Origin: a virus
Virus record (IMG/VR): IMGVR_UViG_3300033146_003280
Coordinates: 1 to 39,276 of that record
Direction: 5' to 3' (one strand)
DNA length: 39,276 nucleotides
Shown here piece by piece: positions 8,041 to 14,966 of this stretch; the first letter of the stretch is position 1, and each line of letters opens with the position of its first letter. A program made the translations under genes and the position numbers. Under the pieces are notes generated by a model. It ran no database searches. It was not told where the DNA came from and was given only the letters and a program-made list of their open reading frames with translations.

Positions 8041-9159
8041 ATGGAATTTAATCTTCGTGATTTTGAAAACCTAAATCTTTATTCTAATTCAAATTTAGAA
8101 AAGATTATAGGATCATTAGTAAACGAATCAAGTAATGCTGCATTAGTTAATGTGTATGAAGACAGTTTAATTTTGTTAGATCATACAGAAGGAGACTTTT
8201 ATGTAGCAGACTACAACTTTGACAAAGAAGATTTAACAGTATCAATTAACAATTTTGATAAAATTGAATTAGTCAAAGAGGAAACTTCTTTTAAAGATAA
8301 AGTATTTGAATTCTTTGAAGAAGAAAGTTCTGTCAGTGAATTAACTGAAAGCTTTAAACAGAACGTAATAGAACAGGATGCTTTTTTAAATGATTTAATT
8401 AATGAAGCAATGATAAAAAAAGACTTTAGTAATTATGTTAATTATGAAGCAATAAGAGATGCTATAGATGAAACAGAATTAGAATCTGTTAATTTAAAAG
8501 TTTTTGAAGAGTATTCTACAAGAACAAAGACTCATCCATTAACAGAAATTAAATCTTTTAATTTTAAAGATGAAGTAATTGTTTCTTTAGTTGAAACAGA
8601 AGACGTTAAGCTAATTAACAAATCAGCTGTTGATAAGGCAAGAGAATTATGGAAAAAAGAAAATTTTAAAGAAAGTTTTAATTTAGCTGCCTCTGTTTTT
8701 GTAGAGGATGTTGTTGAAGGTGCTGAAATGTTTTCAAGTTTATTTGAAGAATACCCTCAAGTATTCTTTTTAGATGAAGCTGAAAGAAAAACTTTATTAG
8801 GTAAGACTTTAATATCAGATAGTGTTTTAAGAGAAAACATGAAAGAAATTTTAAAAGGTGTTGATATATTATTTGAAAAATATGATGTTAAAGAATTAAA
8901 AGATAATTATTTAGCAGAAGCTGGAGCTGATGGACCTGGAAAAGGAAAAGATGATGGATCTGGAATGGATTCTCCTTCAGAAGTAGAAGATGTTGATTTA
9001 GAAAAGATAGCAAATGATTTAAAAGCTATTGCTGAAAAAATTGAAGACGAAAGTGCTAAAAAGAAAATTGACGACATAATCTCTAAATTAGAAAAAGGCA
9101 AAGAAGAAGGAACAAGACCAGAAGTGGTCAAAGAAGCTGTTTCTATTCTTATGTTATAG
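8041..9159 (+). CDS. Probable prohead core / head structural protein, 372 aa
   Basis: Strong ribosome binding site (AAGGAG). The protein is acidic, largely helical and without membrane segments. A Gly/Asp/Ser-rich linker (about residues 297-316) separates a 290-residue N-terminal part from a C-terminal coiled-coil-like helix pair. It sits between portal and protease genes, where T4-type phages keep prohead core proteins. Several L/I-x-E triplets that a gp21-type protease could cut are visible, for example L-I-N-E. I do not recognise a family; core protein is inferred from position and composition. Confidence 0.55.
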   Translation: MEFNLRDFENLNLYSNSNLEKIIGSLVNESSNAALVNVYEDSLILLDHTEGDFYVADYNFDKEDLTVSINNFDKIELVKEETSFKDKVFEFFEEESSVSELTESFKQNVIEQDAFLNDLINEAMIKKDFSNYVNYEAIRDAIDETELESVNLKVFEEYSTRTKTHPLTEIKSFNFKDEVIVSLVETEDVKLINKSAVDKARELWKKENFKESFNLAASVFVEDVVEGAEMFSSLFEEYPQVFFLDEAERKTLLGKTLISDSVLRENMKEILKGVDILFEKYDVKELKDNYLAEAGADGPGKGKDDGSGMDSPSEVEDVDLEKIANDLKAIAEKIEDESAKKKIDDIISKLEKGKEEGTRPEVVKEAVSILML

Positions 9160-9168
9160 GAGAATATA

Positions 9169-9678
9169 ATGGAAGTGAAAAATTTTATTGATAATTCTTT
9201 AAATGAAGAATATAATGATAAAAAGAAAAAATCTTTATTAAAAAAACTTAATGTCTCTAAGTATAAAGAATTAAGTAGAAGTATTTGGAATGATAGAGAA
9301 GCGATTGAAGCAGCTAACTTATCTTATGATGGTATGCAGTCAAGATATAAAGAGTATATGAAAGCTTTTAATGATTTAAAAAAATATACTAGTGACTCTT
9401 GGGTTGAGTCAAGCAGACATGAAAAAGGATTTTCTAATGCTTTAGATGCTAAAAAGAAATTAGATGGTATGATTAAAGAAATTAAATCTTTTGAAAATAA
9501 AATTAAAAAAGGAACTGCTATAGCTGCTTCTAATAGATCAAATGCTAATGTGAAGAATAATGTTATTAGAAAAAAACAATCTGATAAGATTAAAAGAGAA
9601 AAATTTATTAGAAAAACAAAAAGTAAATTAGTTAATCCTGGAAAAGATCTTGTCAATTCTTTTAAGAAAGAGAGGTAA
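9169..9678 (+). CDS. Basic head-internal protein candidate, 169 aa
   Basis: AGGAG-led gene between the core-like gene and the protease. It is strongly basic, with two helical coiled-coil stretches (about 20-80 and 90-115) and a lysine/arginine-rich C-terminus. The N-terminus MEVKNFIDNSLNE ends in L-N-E (11-13), matching the L/I-x-E cleavage rule of T4 gp21 and resembling the short capsid-targeting sequences of T4 internal proteins. A DNA-associated protein cleaved during head maturation is a reasonable inference; no family is recognised. Confidence 0.5.
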   Translation: MEVKNFIDNSLNEEYNDKKKKSLLKKLNVSKYKELSRSIWNDREAIEAANLSYDGMQSRYKEYMKAFNDLKKYTSDSWVESSRHEKGFSNALDAKKKLDGMIKEIKSFENKIKKGTAIAASNRSNANVKNNVIRKKQSDKIKREKFIRKTKSKLVNPGKDLVNSFKKER

Positions 9679-9681
9679 TTT

Positions 9682-10284
9682 ATGAGCCAATTATTAGAAG
9701 ATTATAACGATTTAGAAAATATGCAAATACTCGAAAGTGATGTTGATAAAGGTCAAAGAATTTATAAATTAAGAGGTGTTTTTTCTAAAATTGGGGTAGT
9801 TAATAAAAATAGAAGAGTTTATTCTGAATCTGTTATGGTTCCTGTTATTCAAGAACTTCAAGAGGCAATTCGAGAGGGTGGTTTCGTAGGACAACTTAAT
9901 CATCCAACAAATCCACAAATAAACATGAGAGAGATTTCTCATAAAGTAACTAAATTAGCTATTTCAGAAAATGGATTAGTAATAGGAGAAATGGTTCCAG
10001 CTGGACCAGATAAATTAAAATTAAACTCTCTGTTAGAAGATAAAATAAAATGTGGGGTATCCACAAGAGGAACAGGTGCTGTTAGACCTTATAGTGGTCC
10101 ATTAGCAGAAGGAAGACAAGGAATTGTAGAAGTTATGCCAGGATATAAAATGAGAGCTATTGATATAGTTTTCGATCCTTCAGCAGGAACTTTTCCAACA
10201 GTAGTTCAAGAAAATACAGATTATGGTGTGTTTAGTGTTCCAAATTCCTTTAAAGGTGTTTGGGATAGTGTATTTAATAATTAA
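9682..10284 (+). CDS. Prohead maturation protease (T4 gp21-like)
   Basis: Serine protease that cuts scaffold, core and capsid proteins during head maturation. The 200-residue length matches T4 gp21 (212). Catalytic histidine is H74 in GQLNHPTNP and serine is S127 in CGVSTRGTG, with the herpesvirus-assemblin-like spacing. Later DIVFDPSAG is also typical. The N-terminal GVFSKIGVVNKNRRVYS strand matches prohead proteases. It is placed directly before scaffold and capsid genes, as in T4. Ribosome binding site GAGAGG. Confidence 0.92.
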   Translation: MSQLLEDYNDLENMQILESDVDKGQRIYKLRGVFSKIGVVNKNRRVYSESVMVPVIQELQEAIREGGFVGQLNHPTNPQINMREISHKVTKLAISENGLVIGEMVPAGPDKLKLNSLLEDKIKCGVSTRGTGAVRPYSGPLAEGRQGIVEVMPGYKMRAIDIVFDPSAGTFPTVVQENTDYGVFSVPNSFKGVWDSVFNN

Positions 10285-10287
10285 ACC

Positions 10288-10307
10288 CCTTGTTTTATTA
10301 AACAAGG
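10288..10307 (+). other. Perfect 8-bp hairpin overlapping a late-type motif
   Basis: CCTTGTTT-TATT-AAACAAGG folds perfectly right after the protease stop. There is no downstream T run, so it is not a classic terminator. Its last two G are the first two bases of the GGAAAGATAA motif. It may be an RNA end, processing or stability element. Confidence 0.5.
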
Positions 10308-10315
10308 AAAGATAA
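10306..10315 (+). promoter_or_regulatory. Variant late-type motif (GGAAAGATAA)
   Basis: One mismatch from consensus, followed by TTATATATA and AAGGAG before the scaffold gene at 10345. Confidence 0.5.
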
Positions 10316-10344
10316 TTATATATAAAAGAAATAAGGAGAAATTA

Positions 10345-11115
10345 ATGAATATTTTAGAAATGGATCTTTCAGAAAAAGATACAGAACTTTTAACAAAAAG
10401 TTTAGAAAATTGGAAAGAAGAAGTTTATTCAAATTTACTTGAAGAAGTTGAAGAACTTAAAGAAAGTAAAATTGAAGAACTCGAAGAAGCTAATTTAGCT
10501 TATAGAGAAGAAGTAAAAGCTGAGTATGCTGATAAATTAATTGAAGCTATTAATGAAATGCGAGATGATTTAAGAGCTGAAGTTGTTTCAGAATTAGTTG
10601 ATTCAAATCCTGAACTTAAAATTTTAGAAAAAGTTAAGGAAGTTGTTGCTCCTCTTTTAAACGAAGATTTTGTAGGCAATATTTATGCTGAAGAAATTAT
10701 GAACTTAAAAGAAGAAGTCGAGTATTTAAGAGAAGAAAAAGAATTAGAAGAAGGTGCTACTGCACTTGCTGAATTACTTTCTCCTCTTTCCGAACAAACT
10801 CAAAATCTCATTTTAGCTGTTATTAAAGAAGGTAATGAGGAAGAAGTTACTGAACAGTTTTATAACATTATCGAAAGTCTTAATATTTTAGACGAAGATG
10901 ATGATGATGATGATGATGATGACGAAGATGATGACGAAGATGATAAGAAAAAGAAAAAGAAAAAAGATGATGATGACGAAGACGAAGATGATGAAGACGA
11001 AGATGATGAAGAAGAAACTGATGAGGAATTCGATCCTTACACAGACGAAGATGAAGAAGTAGCTATAGTAAATGAAAACGCTTTAAAAAATAGAATGAAA
11101 AACCTTATAGGTTAG
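10345..11115 (+). CDS. Prohead scaffold/core protein (T4 gp22-like)
   Basis: Internal scaffold around which the capsid assembles and which is degraded by the protease. It lies between protease and capsid genes. The first 150 residues are charged coiled coil (repeated EEVEELKE-type heptads). The C-terminal third holds a run of aspartates and glutamates interrupted by seven lysines (about 182-235), then a short helix (ALKNRMKNLIG) like the conserved C-terminus of scaffold proteins that bind the shell. The acidic tract is encoded by a GAT/GAC/GAA triplet array. Length (256) is near T4 gp22 (269). Confidence 0.8.
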   Translation: MNILEMDLSEKDTELLTKSLENWKEEVYSNLLEEVEELKESKIEELEEANLAYREEVKAEYADKLIEAINEMRDDLRAEVVSELVDSNPELKILEKVKEVVAPLLNEDFVGNIYAEEIMNLKEEVEYLREEKELEEGATALAELLSPLSEQTQNLILAVIKEGNEEEVTEQFYNIIESLNILDEDDDDDDDDDEDDDEDDKKKKKKKDDDDEDEDDEDEDDEEETDEEFDPYTDEDEEVAIVNENALKNRMKNLIG

Positions 11116-11130
11116 TGTTTTTTAAAAGAT

Positions 11131-11140
11131 GTAAAGATAA
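11131..11140 (+). promoter_or_regulatory. Late-type promoter motif (GTAAAGATAA)
   Basis: Exact copy upstream of the capsid gene, with a longer A/T leader of about 25 bases before the GGAGG ribosome binding site (11166-11170). Confidence 0.65.
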
Positions 11141-11181
11141 TTTTGTATAGAAAAATATAATATATGGAGGAATATATTCTT

Positions 11182-12705
11182 ATGATGTTTAATACAACAG
11201 ATAAACAAGAAATTGCTGAATCCTTAGTAACAAGATGGGATTGGCTCACAGAAGATGTTGAAGATTATGATAAAAAGATTAATACTTCAATCATGCTTGA
11301 AAATGCTTACGAGCACATGGTTAGAGAAAGACAGTTAAATGAAGGCTGGTTAGAATCTACTATTTTAAATGAGGGAGATATTAATGAAGCTCCTATGACT
11401 ACTGGGGCTGTAGGAAATAACTTAATTCCTAAAGTAATGTTCCCTATGATTAGACGAGTTTTCCCTAATTTAATAGCTAATGATTTAGTTTCAGTTCAGC
11501 CTATCACTGGACCAACTGGTGTAATTTATTACATAAATTATACTTATTCAAATGATAAAGGCCCTATTTCCGCTGGTGATGAATATACTGGTAATAAAAA
11601 ACAGGGAGCACCTGCTTTCTCAACACTTTATTCTAGTGAAAAAATTGGTCCTTTTACTGCTACTGTTGCTGCTTCAGGTAGTGATACTGTAGTTGATTGT
11701 ACTGATAAAATCTCTGGTATTATAGGAACTGATGCTTCTGAATTCTCTGTTAAAAGAATAGAAGTTTATAATGTTGCTACTGGAGCAAGTTTTTCAGGTA
11801 TTAGTTTAGATCAGGCTGATGTTTCTGCTGCTCCTGCTTTTGCTGGAACCGGAACTGTTGGTTATGATACAGATGATGGTGATGTTGTTTTACGAGACGA
11901 AGCTTCAGCTCCTTGGACTGCTGGCGATAATGTAATCGTTTATTTTGTATATGATTTAGAAGGATCAAGTAAAATCCCAGAAATGGAATTCAATATTGGT
12001 TCTGATACAGTAGAAACAACTCAAAGAAAATTAAAAATTAGATGGACTAAAGAATCTGAACAGGATATGTCTTCTTTCCATAAAATTGATGTAGAATCCG
12101 AATTAGTTAAAATGGCTTCTATGGAAATGAATTATGAAGTTGATAGAGAAGTTATTAAGTTCGTTAGAGACTCTGTTCCTTCCGAATTGAAGTTTGTTCA
12201 TGATTGGACTGCTGATGCAGCTGTTTCCGGTAATAACTCTACTGGTAATTATTTAGATAGACATAGAGCACTTGCTCAGAAAATCTATCAGGCTTCAGCT
12301 ACTATTTCTCAGTATAATAGACAAGGACCTGCTTCTTGGGCAGTTGTATCTCCTCAAATGGGTGCTGTTCTTTCTATGCTTCCTGATTTTAAGGGCGAAA
12401 TCGCTGGTGGAACTTTTAGCGTTTTTGAAGCCGGTAAGTTAGGTAATGGCTTAAAAGTTATTGTAGATCCTAATAAGGTAGGAACTGATGCTTCCGAAAT
12501 CCTTTTAGGTTATAAATCTAATAACTCTACTTATGGTGCTGGGGTGGTCTACTCACCTTACGTTAACTGGATGTCAAACACTGTGACACACCCTGATAAC
12601 TTTAATTCCATCCGCGGATTTTTTAGCAGATATGCATTAAAGTTAGTTCCAAGAGGCCAGTGGCATTATGGAATGGTAACAGTGGATCATGCATTATTGA
12701 GCTAA
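11182..12705 (+). CDS. Major capsid protein (T4 gp23-like)
   Basis: The shell subunit. An ATG at 11164 overlaps the GGAGG ribosome binding site itself, so the start is placed at 11182 (507 aa; T4 gp23 is 521). Residues 79-105 (KVMFPMIRRVFPNL, then SVQPITGPTGVIY) are the hallmark N-terminal block of gp23-type proteins. The 60-70 residue leader ends in ILNE-G (E64) and DINE-A (E69-A70), which fit L/I-x-E protease cleavage; T4 gp23 is cut at E65-A66. Codons are richer in C-ending forms than neighbours, as for a highly expressed gene, and the last 40 codons differ most. A strong terminator follows. Confidence 0.93.
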   Translation: MMFNTTDKQEIAESLVTRWDWLTEDVEDYDKKINTSIMLENAYEHMVRERQLNEGWLESTILNEGDINEAPMTTGAVGNNLIPKVMFPMIRRVFPNLIANDLVSVQPITGPTGVIYYINYTYSNDKGPISAGDEYTGNKKQGAPAFSTLYSSEKIGPFTATVAASGSDTVVDCTDKISGIIGTDASEFSVKRIEVYNVATGASFSGISLDQADVSAAPAFAGTGTVGYDTDDGDVVLRDEASAPWTAGDNVIVYFVYDLEGSSKIPEMEFNIGSDTVETTQRKLKIRWTKESEQDMSSFHKIDVESELVKMASMEMNYEVDREVIKFVRDSVPSELKFVHDWTADAAVSGNNSTGNYLDRHRALAQKIYQASATISQYNRQGPASWAVVSPQMGAVLSMLPDFKGEIAGGTFSVFEAGKLGNGLKVIVDPNKVGTDASEILLGYKSNNSTYGAGVVYSPYVNWMSNTVTHPDNFNSIRGFFSRYALKLVPRGQWHYGMVTVDHALLS

Positions 12706-12750
12706 ATAGTGCTCTACTCCAATATAATGGGGTTAGAATAAAAAATAATG

Positions 12751-12779
12751 GGTCTTTCCTTTTTGGAAAGACCTTTTTT
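12751..12779 (+). terminator. Strong rho-independent terminator after capsid gene
   Basis: GGTCTTTCC-TTTTT-GGAAAGACC followed by six T: a 9-bp perfect stem, the strongest terminator in the head region. Confidence 0.92.
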
Positions 12780-12780
12780 A

Positions 12781-12864
12781 TTTTAGAGAACCTTCTGACG
12801 TTCCATAATTTTAGAAAACCTTCTGACGTTCCATAATTTTAGAGAACCTTCTGACGTCCCATAA
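12781..12864. repeat. Three 28-bp tandem direct repeats
   Basis: Units at 12781-12808, 12809-12836 and 12837-12864 are exactly contiguous, differing only by G>A in unit 2 and T>C in unit 3. Each contains CCTTCTGACGT flanked by GAA(C) and T/CCC, and is noticeably more GC-rich than the surroundings. They lie between a terminator and the -35 box of a host-type promoter, so they could be an operator array for it or a scar of the endonuclease insertion. Confidence 0.85.
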
Positions 12865-12873
12865 AAAAAAGAC

Positions 12874-12903
12874 TTGACAAAAAAATATGTAATATGTTAT
12901 AAT
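12874..12903 (+). promoter_or_regulatory. Consensus sigma70-type promoter
   Basis: TTGACA (12874-12879), 18-base spacer, TATAAT (12898-12903). The expected start of transcription, seven bases after the -10 box, is 12910, which is the A of the endonuclease ATG. Confidence 0.8.
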
Positions 12904-12909
12904 AATTAT

Positions 12910-13611
12910 ATGAGTAAAAAGAAAACGACTAAAAAATTTATAGAAGAAAGTTTATTAATACATGATAATTTATATAATTATTCTAAAGTAAAATATGTTA
13001 ATAATAAAACGAAGGTAGAAATTATTTGTAAAAAACATGGTTCTTTCTTTCAAGAGCCAAGTAGTCATTTAATAGGGAAAGGTTGTAATGAATGTGCTAA
13101 ATTATATAAAAGAAAATTATTTGTAAATAATGATTTTGTAATTAAAGCTAATATAGTTCATGATAATTTATATAATTATTCTAAAGTAAAATATGTTAAT
13201 AATAAAACAAAAGTAGAAATAATATGTAAAATACATGGTTCATTTTTTCAAAGACCTGATAGTCATTTGCAAAATCACGGATGCCCTATTTGTAAAAGTA
13301 GCAAAGGGGAAAAACAAATAGCTGATTATTTGAATAAACAAAATATAAAATATGTTAATGAAAAAACATTTAAGGGGTTAAAATATAAAGGGTCTTTAAG
13401 ATATGATTTTTACTTACCTGACTATAATACTTTAATAGAATTTGATGGCATTCAACATTTTAAACAAATTCCTTTTTTTGAGGATTTAAAAACATTACAA
13501 ATAAAAGATGGTATAAAAACTAATTTTGCTAAAGAGAAAGATATTAAATTATATAGAATAAAATATACTGAAATAGAATCTATTGAAAGTATTATGGAAA
13601 GCATTATATGA
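12910..13611 (+). CDS. Homing endonuclease, EDxHD/Vsr-like, with duplicated zinc ribbons
   Basis: The frame opens upstream with TTG at 12874, but that TTG is the -35 box of a promoter. The start is ATG 12910 (233 aa). Two tandem modules of about 65 residues, each with HDNLYNYSKVKY, C..HG.F.Q and C..C, act as likely DNA-binding zinc ribbons. The C-terminal domain has YDFYLPDYNTLIEFDGIQHF, the core of EDxHD homing endonucleases such as I-Bth0305I. The usual later H-D pair reads K-D here (IKDGIKTN), so catalysis may be altered. It sits behind the capsid gene with its own promoter and no Shine-Dalgarno sequence. Confidence 0.75.
   Translation: MSKKKTTKKFIEESLLIHDNLYNYSKVKYVNNKTKVEIICKKHGSFFQEPSSHLIGKGCNECAKLYKRKLFVNNDFVIKANIVHDNLYNYSKVKYVNNKTKVEIICKIHGSFFQRPDSHLQNHGCPICKSSKGEKQIADYLNKQNIKYVNEKTFKGLKYKGSLRYDFYLPDYNTLIEFDGIQHFKQIPFFEDLKTLQIKDGIKTNFAKEKDIKLYRIKYTEIESIESIMESII
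12961..13208 (+). repeat. 50-bp perfect direct repeat inside endonuclease gene
   Basis: Bases 12961-13010 recur unchanged at 13159-13208 (period 198 bp), encoding the same part of both zinc-ribbon modules. Identity at synonymous positions indicates a recent duplication or gene conversion. Confidence 0.85.
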
Positions 13612-14561
13612 GAGAAGTAAAAGGCAATTTACAGAAGTGTAGTGTTTGTGGTGAATTTAAAACATTTGATTTATTTTATAAAAGAAAAGACAGTAAATAT
13701 GGGATAGAGGGACTATGTAAAGTTTGTAAAAATGATCGAAAGAATGGGAGAAGAGAAAGTTTAAATAAAGTAGTTTGTGATTTAACTAATTCAACACAAG
13801 TATGTAGAGTATGTAAGGTTAGTAAAAAATTTGATGAATTTGTAAAGGATAAGAGTAGGAAAAATGGAATAACTACTTTGTGTAAAGCTTGTAAAAGAGA
13901 AGCTTATGTTAATAAACCTTATATAAGAGAAAATAAAAGGGAAATTGATTTAATTAATTCAACACAAAAATGTGCTGTATGTGGTAAAACAAAATCATTT
14001 GATTTATTTACAGTAAATAAAAGTAAATTAAACAATTTAGATAATGTATGTAAAGAATGTAATTCAACAAGAACAAGAGAATATTATAAAAAATTTCCTA
14101 AAAAGAAAAAAGAAGCTGATAATAAATATGGAATAACTCACAAAAAAGAAATTTCTAATAATAAAAAAAATTATTATATATTAAATGAAGAATATATAAA
14201 AGAAGATAGGAAAGAATACTATATAGAAAACACTGAAGAAATTAAAAAAAGAGTAGCTAATTATAGTAAAACTCCACGAGGGAGAGCTGTAAAATTACAA
14301 AGTCGTCATTTAAGAAGAGCTAAAATGAAAGAAGTTGAAACAGATATTTCAAAGGAGTATTTAATTGAATTAAGGAGTTCAACTATTGTTTGTGAAATTT
14401 GTGGAACTAAATTAGTAAATGAAATATCAGATAGTCAATATAATTTAGATCATATAATACCAATTAATGTAGGTGGAAAACATATGAAAGATAATGTAAG
14501 ATATATATGTAGGAAATGTAATTTAAAAAGGCCAAAAGACGGTAGTGATTTAATTATGTAA
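13608..14561 (+). CDS. HNH homing endonuclease with three zinc-finger repeats, 317 aa
   Basis: Overlaps the previous endonuclease by ATGA, so both are made from one mRNA. Three repeats of C..C...K.FD.F...K....G....C..C (about residues 11-40, 66-96, 122-150) form a DNA-binding array. After a lysine/tyrosine-rich linker, the C-terminus (about 258-312) is an HNH nuclease: CEICG, LDHIIPINVGGKH, N, CRKCN. Free-standing HNH enzymes are common in T4-type phages. The gene's stop codon lies inside a late-type promoter motif, so phage control resumes right after it. Confidence 0.85.
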   Translation: MREVKGNLQKCSVCGEFKTFDLFYKRKDSKYGIEGLCKVCKNDRKNGRRESLNKVVCDLTNSTQVCRVCKVSKKFDEFVKDKSRKNGITTLCKACKREAYVNKPYIRENKREIDLINSTQKCAVCGKTKSFDLFTVNKSKLNNLDNVCKECNSTRTREYYKKFPKKKKEADNKYGITHKKEISNNKKNYYILNEEYIKEDRKEYYIENTEEIKKRVANYSKTPRGRAVKLQSRHLRRAKMKEVETDISKEYLIELRSSTIVCEICGTKLVNEISDSQYNLDHIIPINVGGKHMKDNVRYICRKCNLKRPKDGSDLIM

Positions 14562-14567
14562 AGATAA
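14558..14567 (+). promoter_or_regulatory. Late-type promoter motif (GTAAAGATAA)
   Basis: Exact copy containing the stop codon of the HNH gene. No convincing coding frame follows before the terminator at 14753. Confidence 0.6.
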
Positions 14568-14573
14568 AATAGA

Positions 14574-14777
14574 ATGATAAAAAATTGAAAATGGTAGTTT
14601 AAAGGAGAACATTAGTTTATATATGAAATTAATTACTTCATTTATGTTAAAAACTAAAGACATGGGCGGCAGTTATCCCATACATTTTAAGACAATAATT
14701 TATTCATTCATATCCTTCTATATAAGGAGGAACATTTGAAATAATATAATACATGCTCCTTTTTAGGAGCATTTTTT
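14574..14777 (+). ncRNA. Candidate non-coding transcript between late motif and terminator
   Basis: About 200 bases lie between the promoter-like motif and a strong terminator without a good gene. The longest frame (ATG 14623, 38 codons, stop at 14739) is 13 bases from the nearest Shine-Dalgarno-like sequence. A GC-rich island (GGGCGGCAGTTATCCC, inside ATGGG/CCCAT arms) and an AAGGAGG (14724-14730) that could pair with the left arm of the terminator suggest RNA structure. A short protein or a decayed gene is the alternative. Confidence 0.35.
14753..14777 (+). terminator. Rho-independent terminator
   Basis: ATGCTCCT-TTTT-AGGAGCAT followed by a run of T. The upstream AAGGAG at 14724-14729 is complementary to CTCCTT and could form a competing hairpin. 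Confidence 0.85.
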
Positions 14778-14789
14778 ATAGGGGGATAT

Positions 14790-14966
14790 GTGAGTAATTA
14801 TATATTATATGAAATATGGTTAATAAAAAGGTATTTAGAATTTCATAAGAATGAAGGGAGTGAAGCTTTTTTAATAAATCAATGGATAAATAATTATAGT
14901 CATAGAGTTAGAGAAAAATGGTGTTTAAAACATCCAGAAGATATAATTTATTTAAACAATAATTAA
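14790..14966 (+). CDS. Small hypothetical protein, 58 aa (GTG start)
   Basis: Starts with GTG right after a strong AGGGGG ribosome binding site, just beyond the terminator. The product begins MSNYILYEIWLIKRYLEF and contains four tryptophans in total, which is unusual for random AT-rich frames and supports coding. Composition is helical and amphipathic, with a possible HTH-like or membrane-proximal nature. It ends by overlapping the convergent minus-strand gene by 4 bases. No family recognised. Confidence 0.6.
   Translation: MSNYILYEIWLIKRYLEFHKNEGSEAFLINQWINNYSHRVREKWCLKHPEDIIYLNNN

Noticed and set aside
8907-9656. Minus-strand frames opposite the core-like and basic head genes
   Set aside because: Low-complexity shadows with composition mirroring the plus-strand genes.
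11164-11181. ATG at 11164 for the capsid protein
   Set aside because: It overlaps the GGAGG ribosome binding site that serves ATG 11182.
12781-12864. CRISPR array
   Set aside because: The 28-bp units are directly contiguous with no spacers and there are only three.
12874-12909. Upstream TTG start of the first homing endonuclease
   Set aside because: The TTG is the first three bases of a consensus -35 box and the following codons span the spacer and -10 box.
14565-14752. Group I intron or decayed gene after the HNH endonuclease
   Set aside because: No intron core pairing motifs were recognised and no interrupted gene flanks it; kept only as a candidate RNA.
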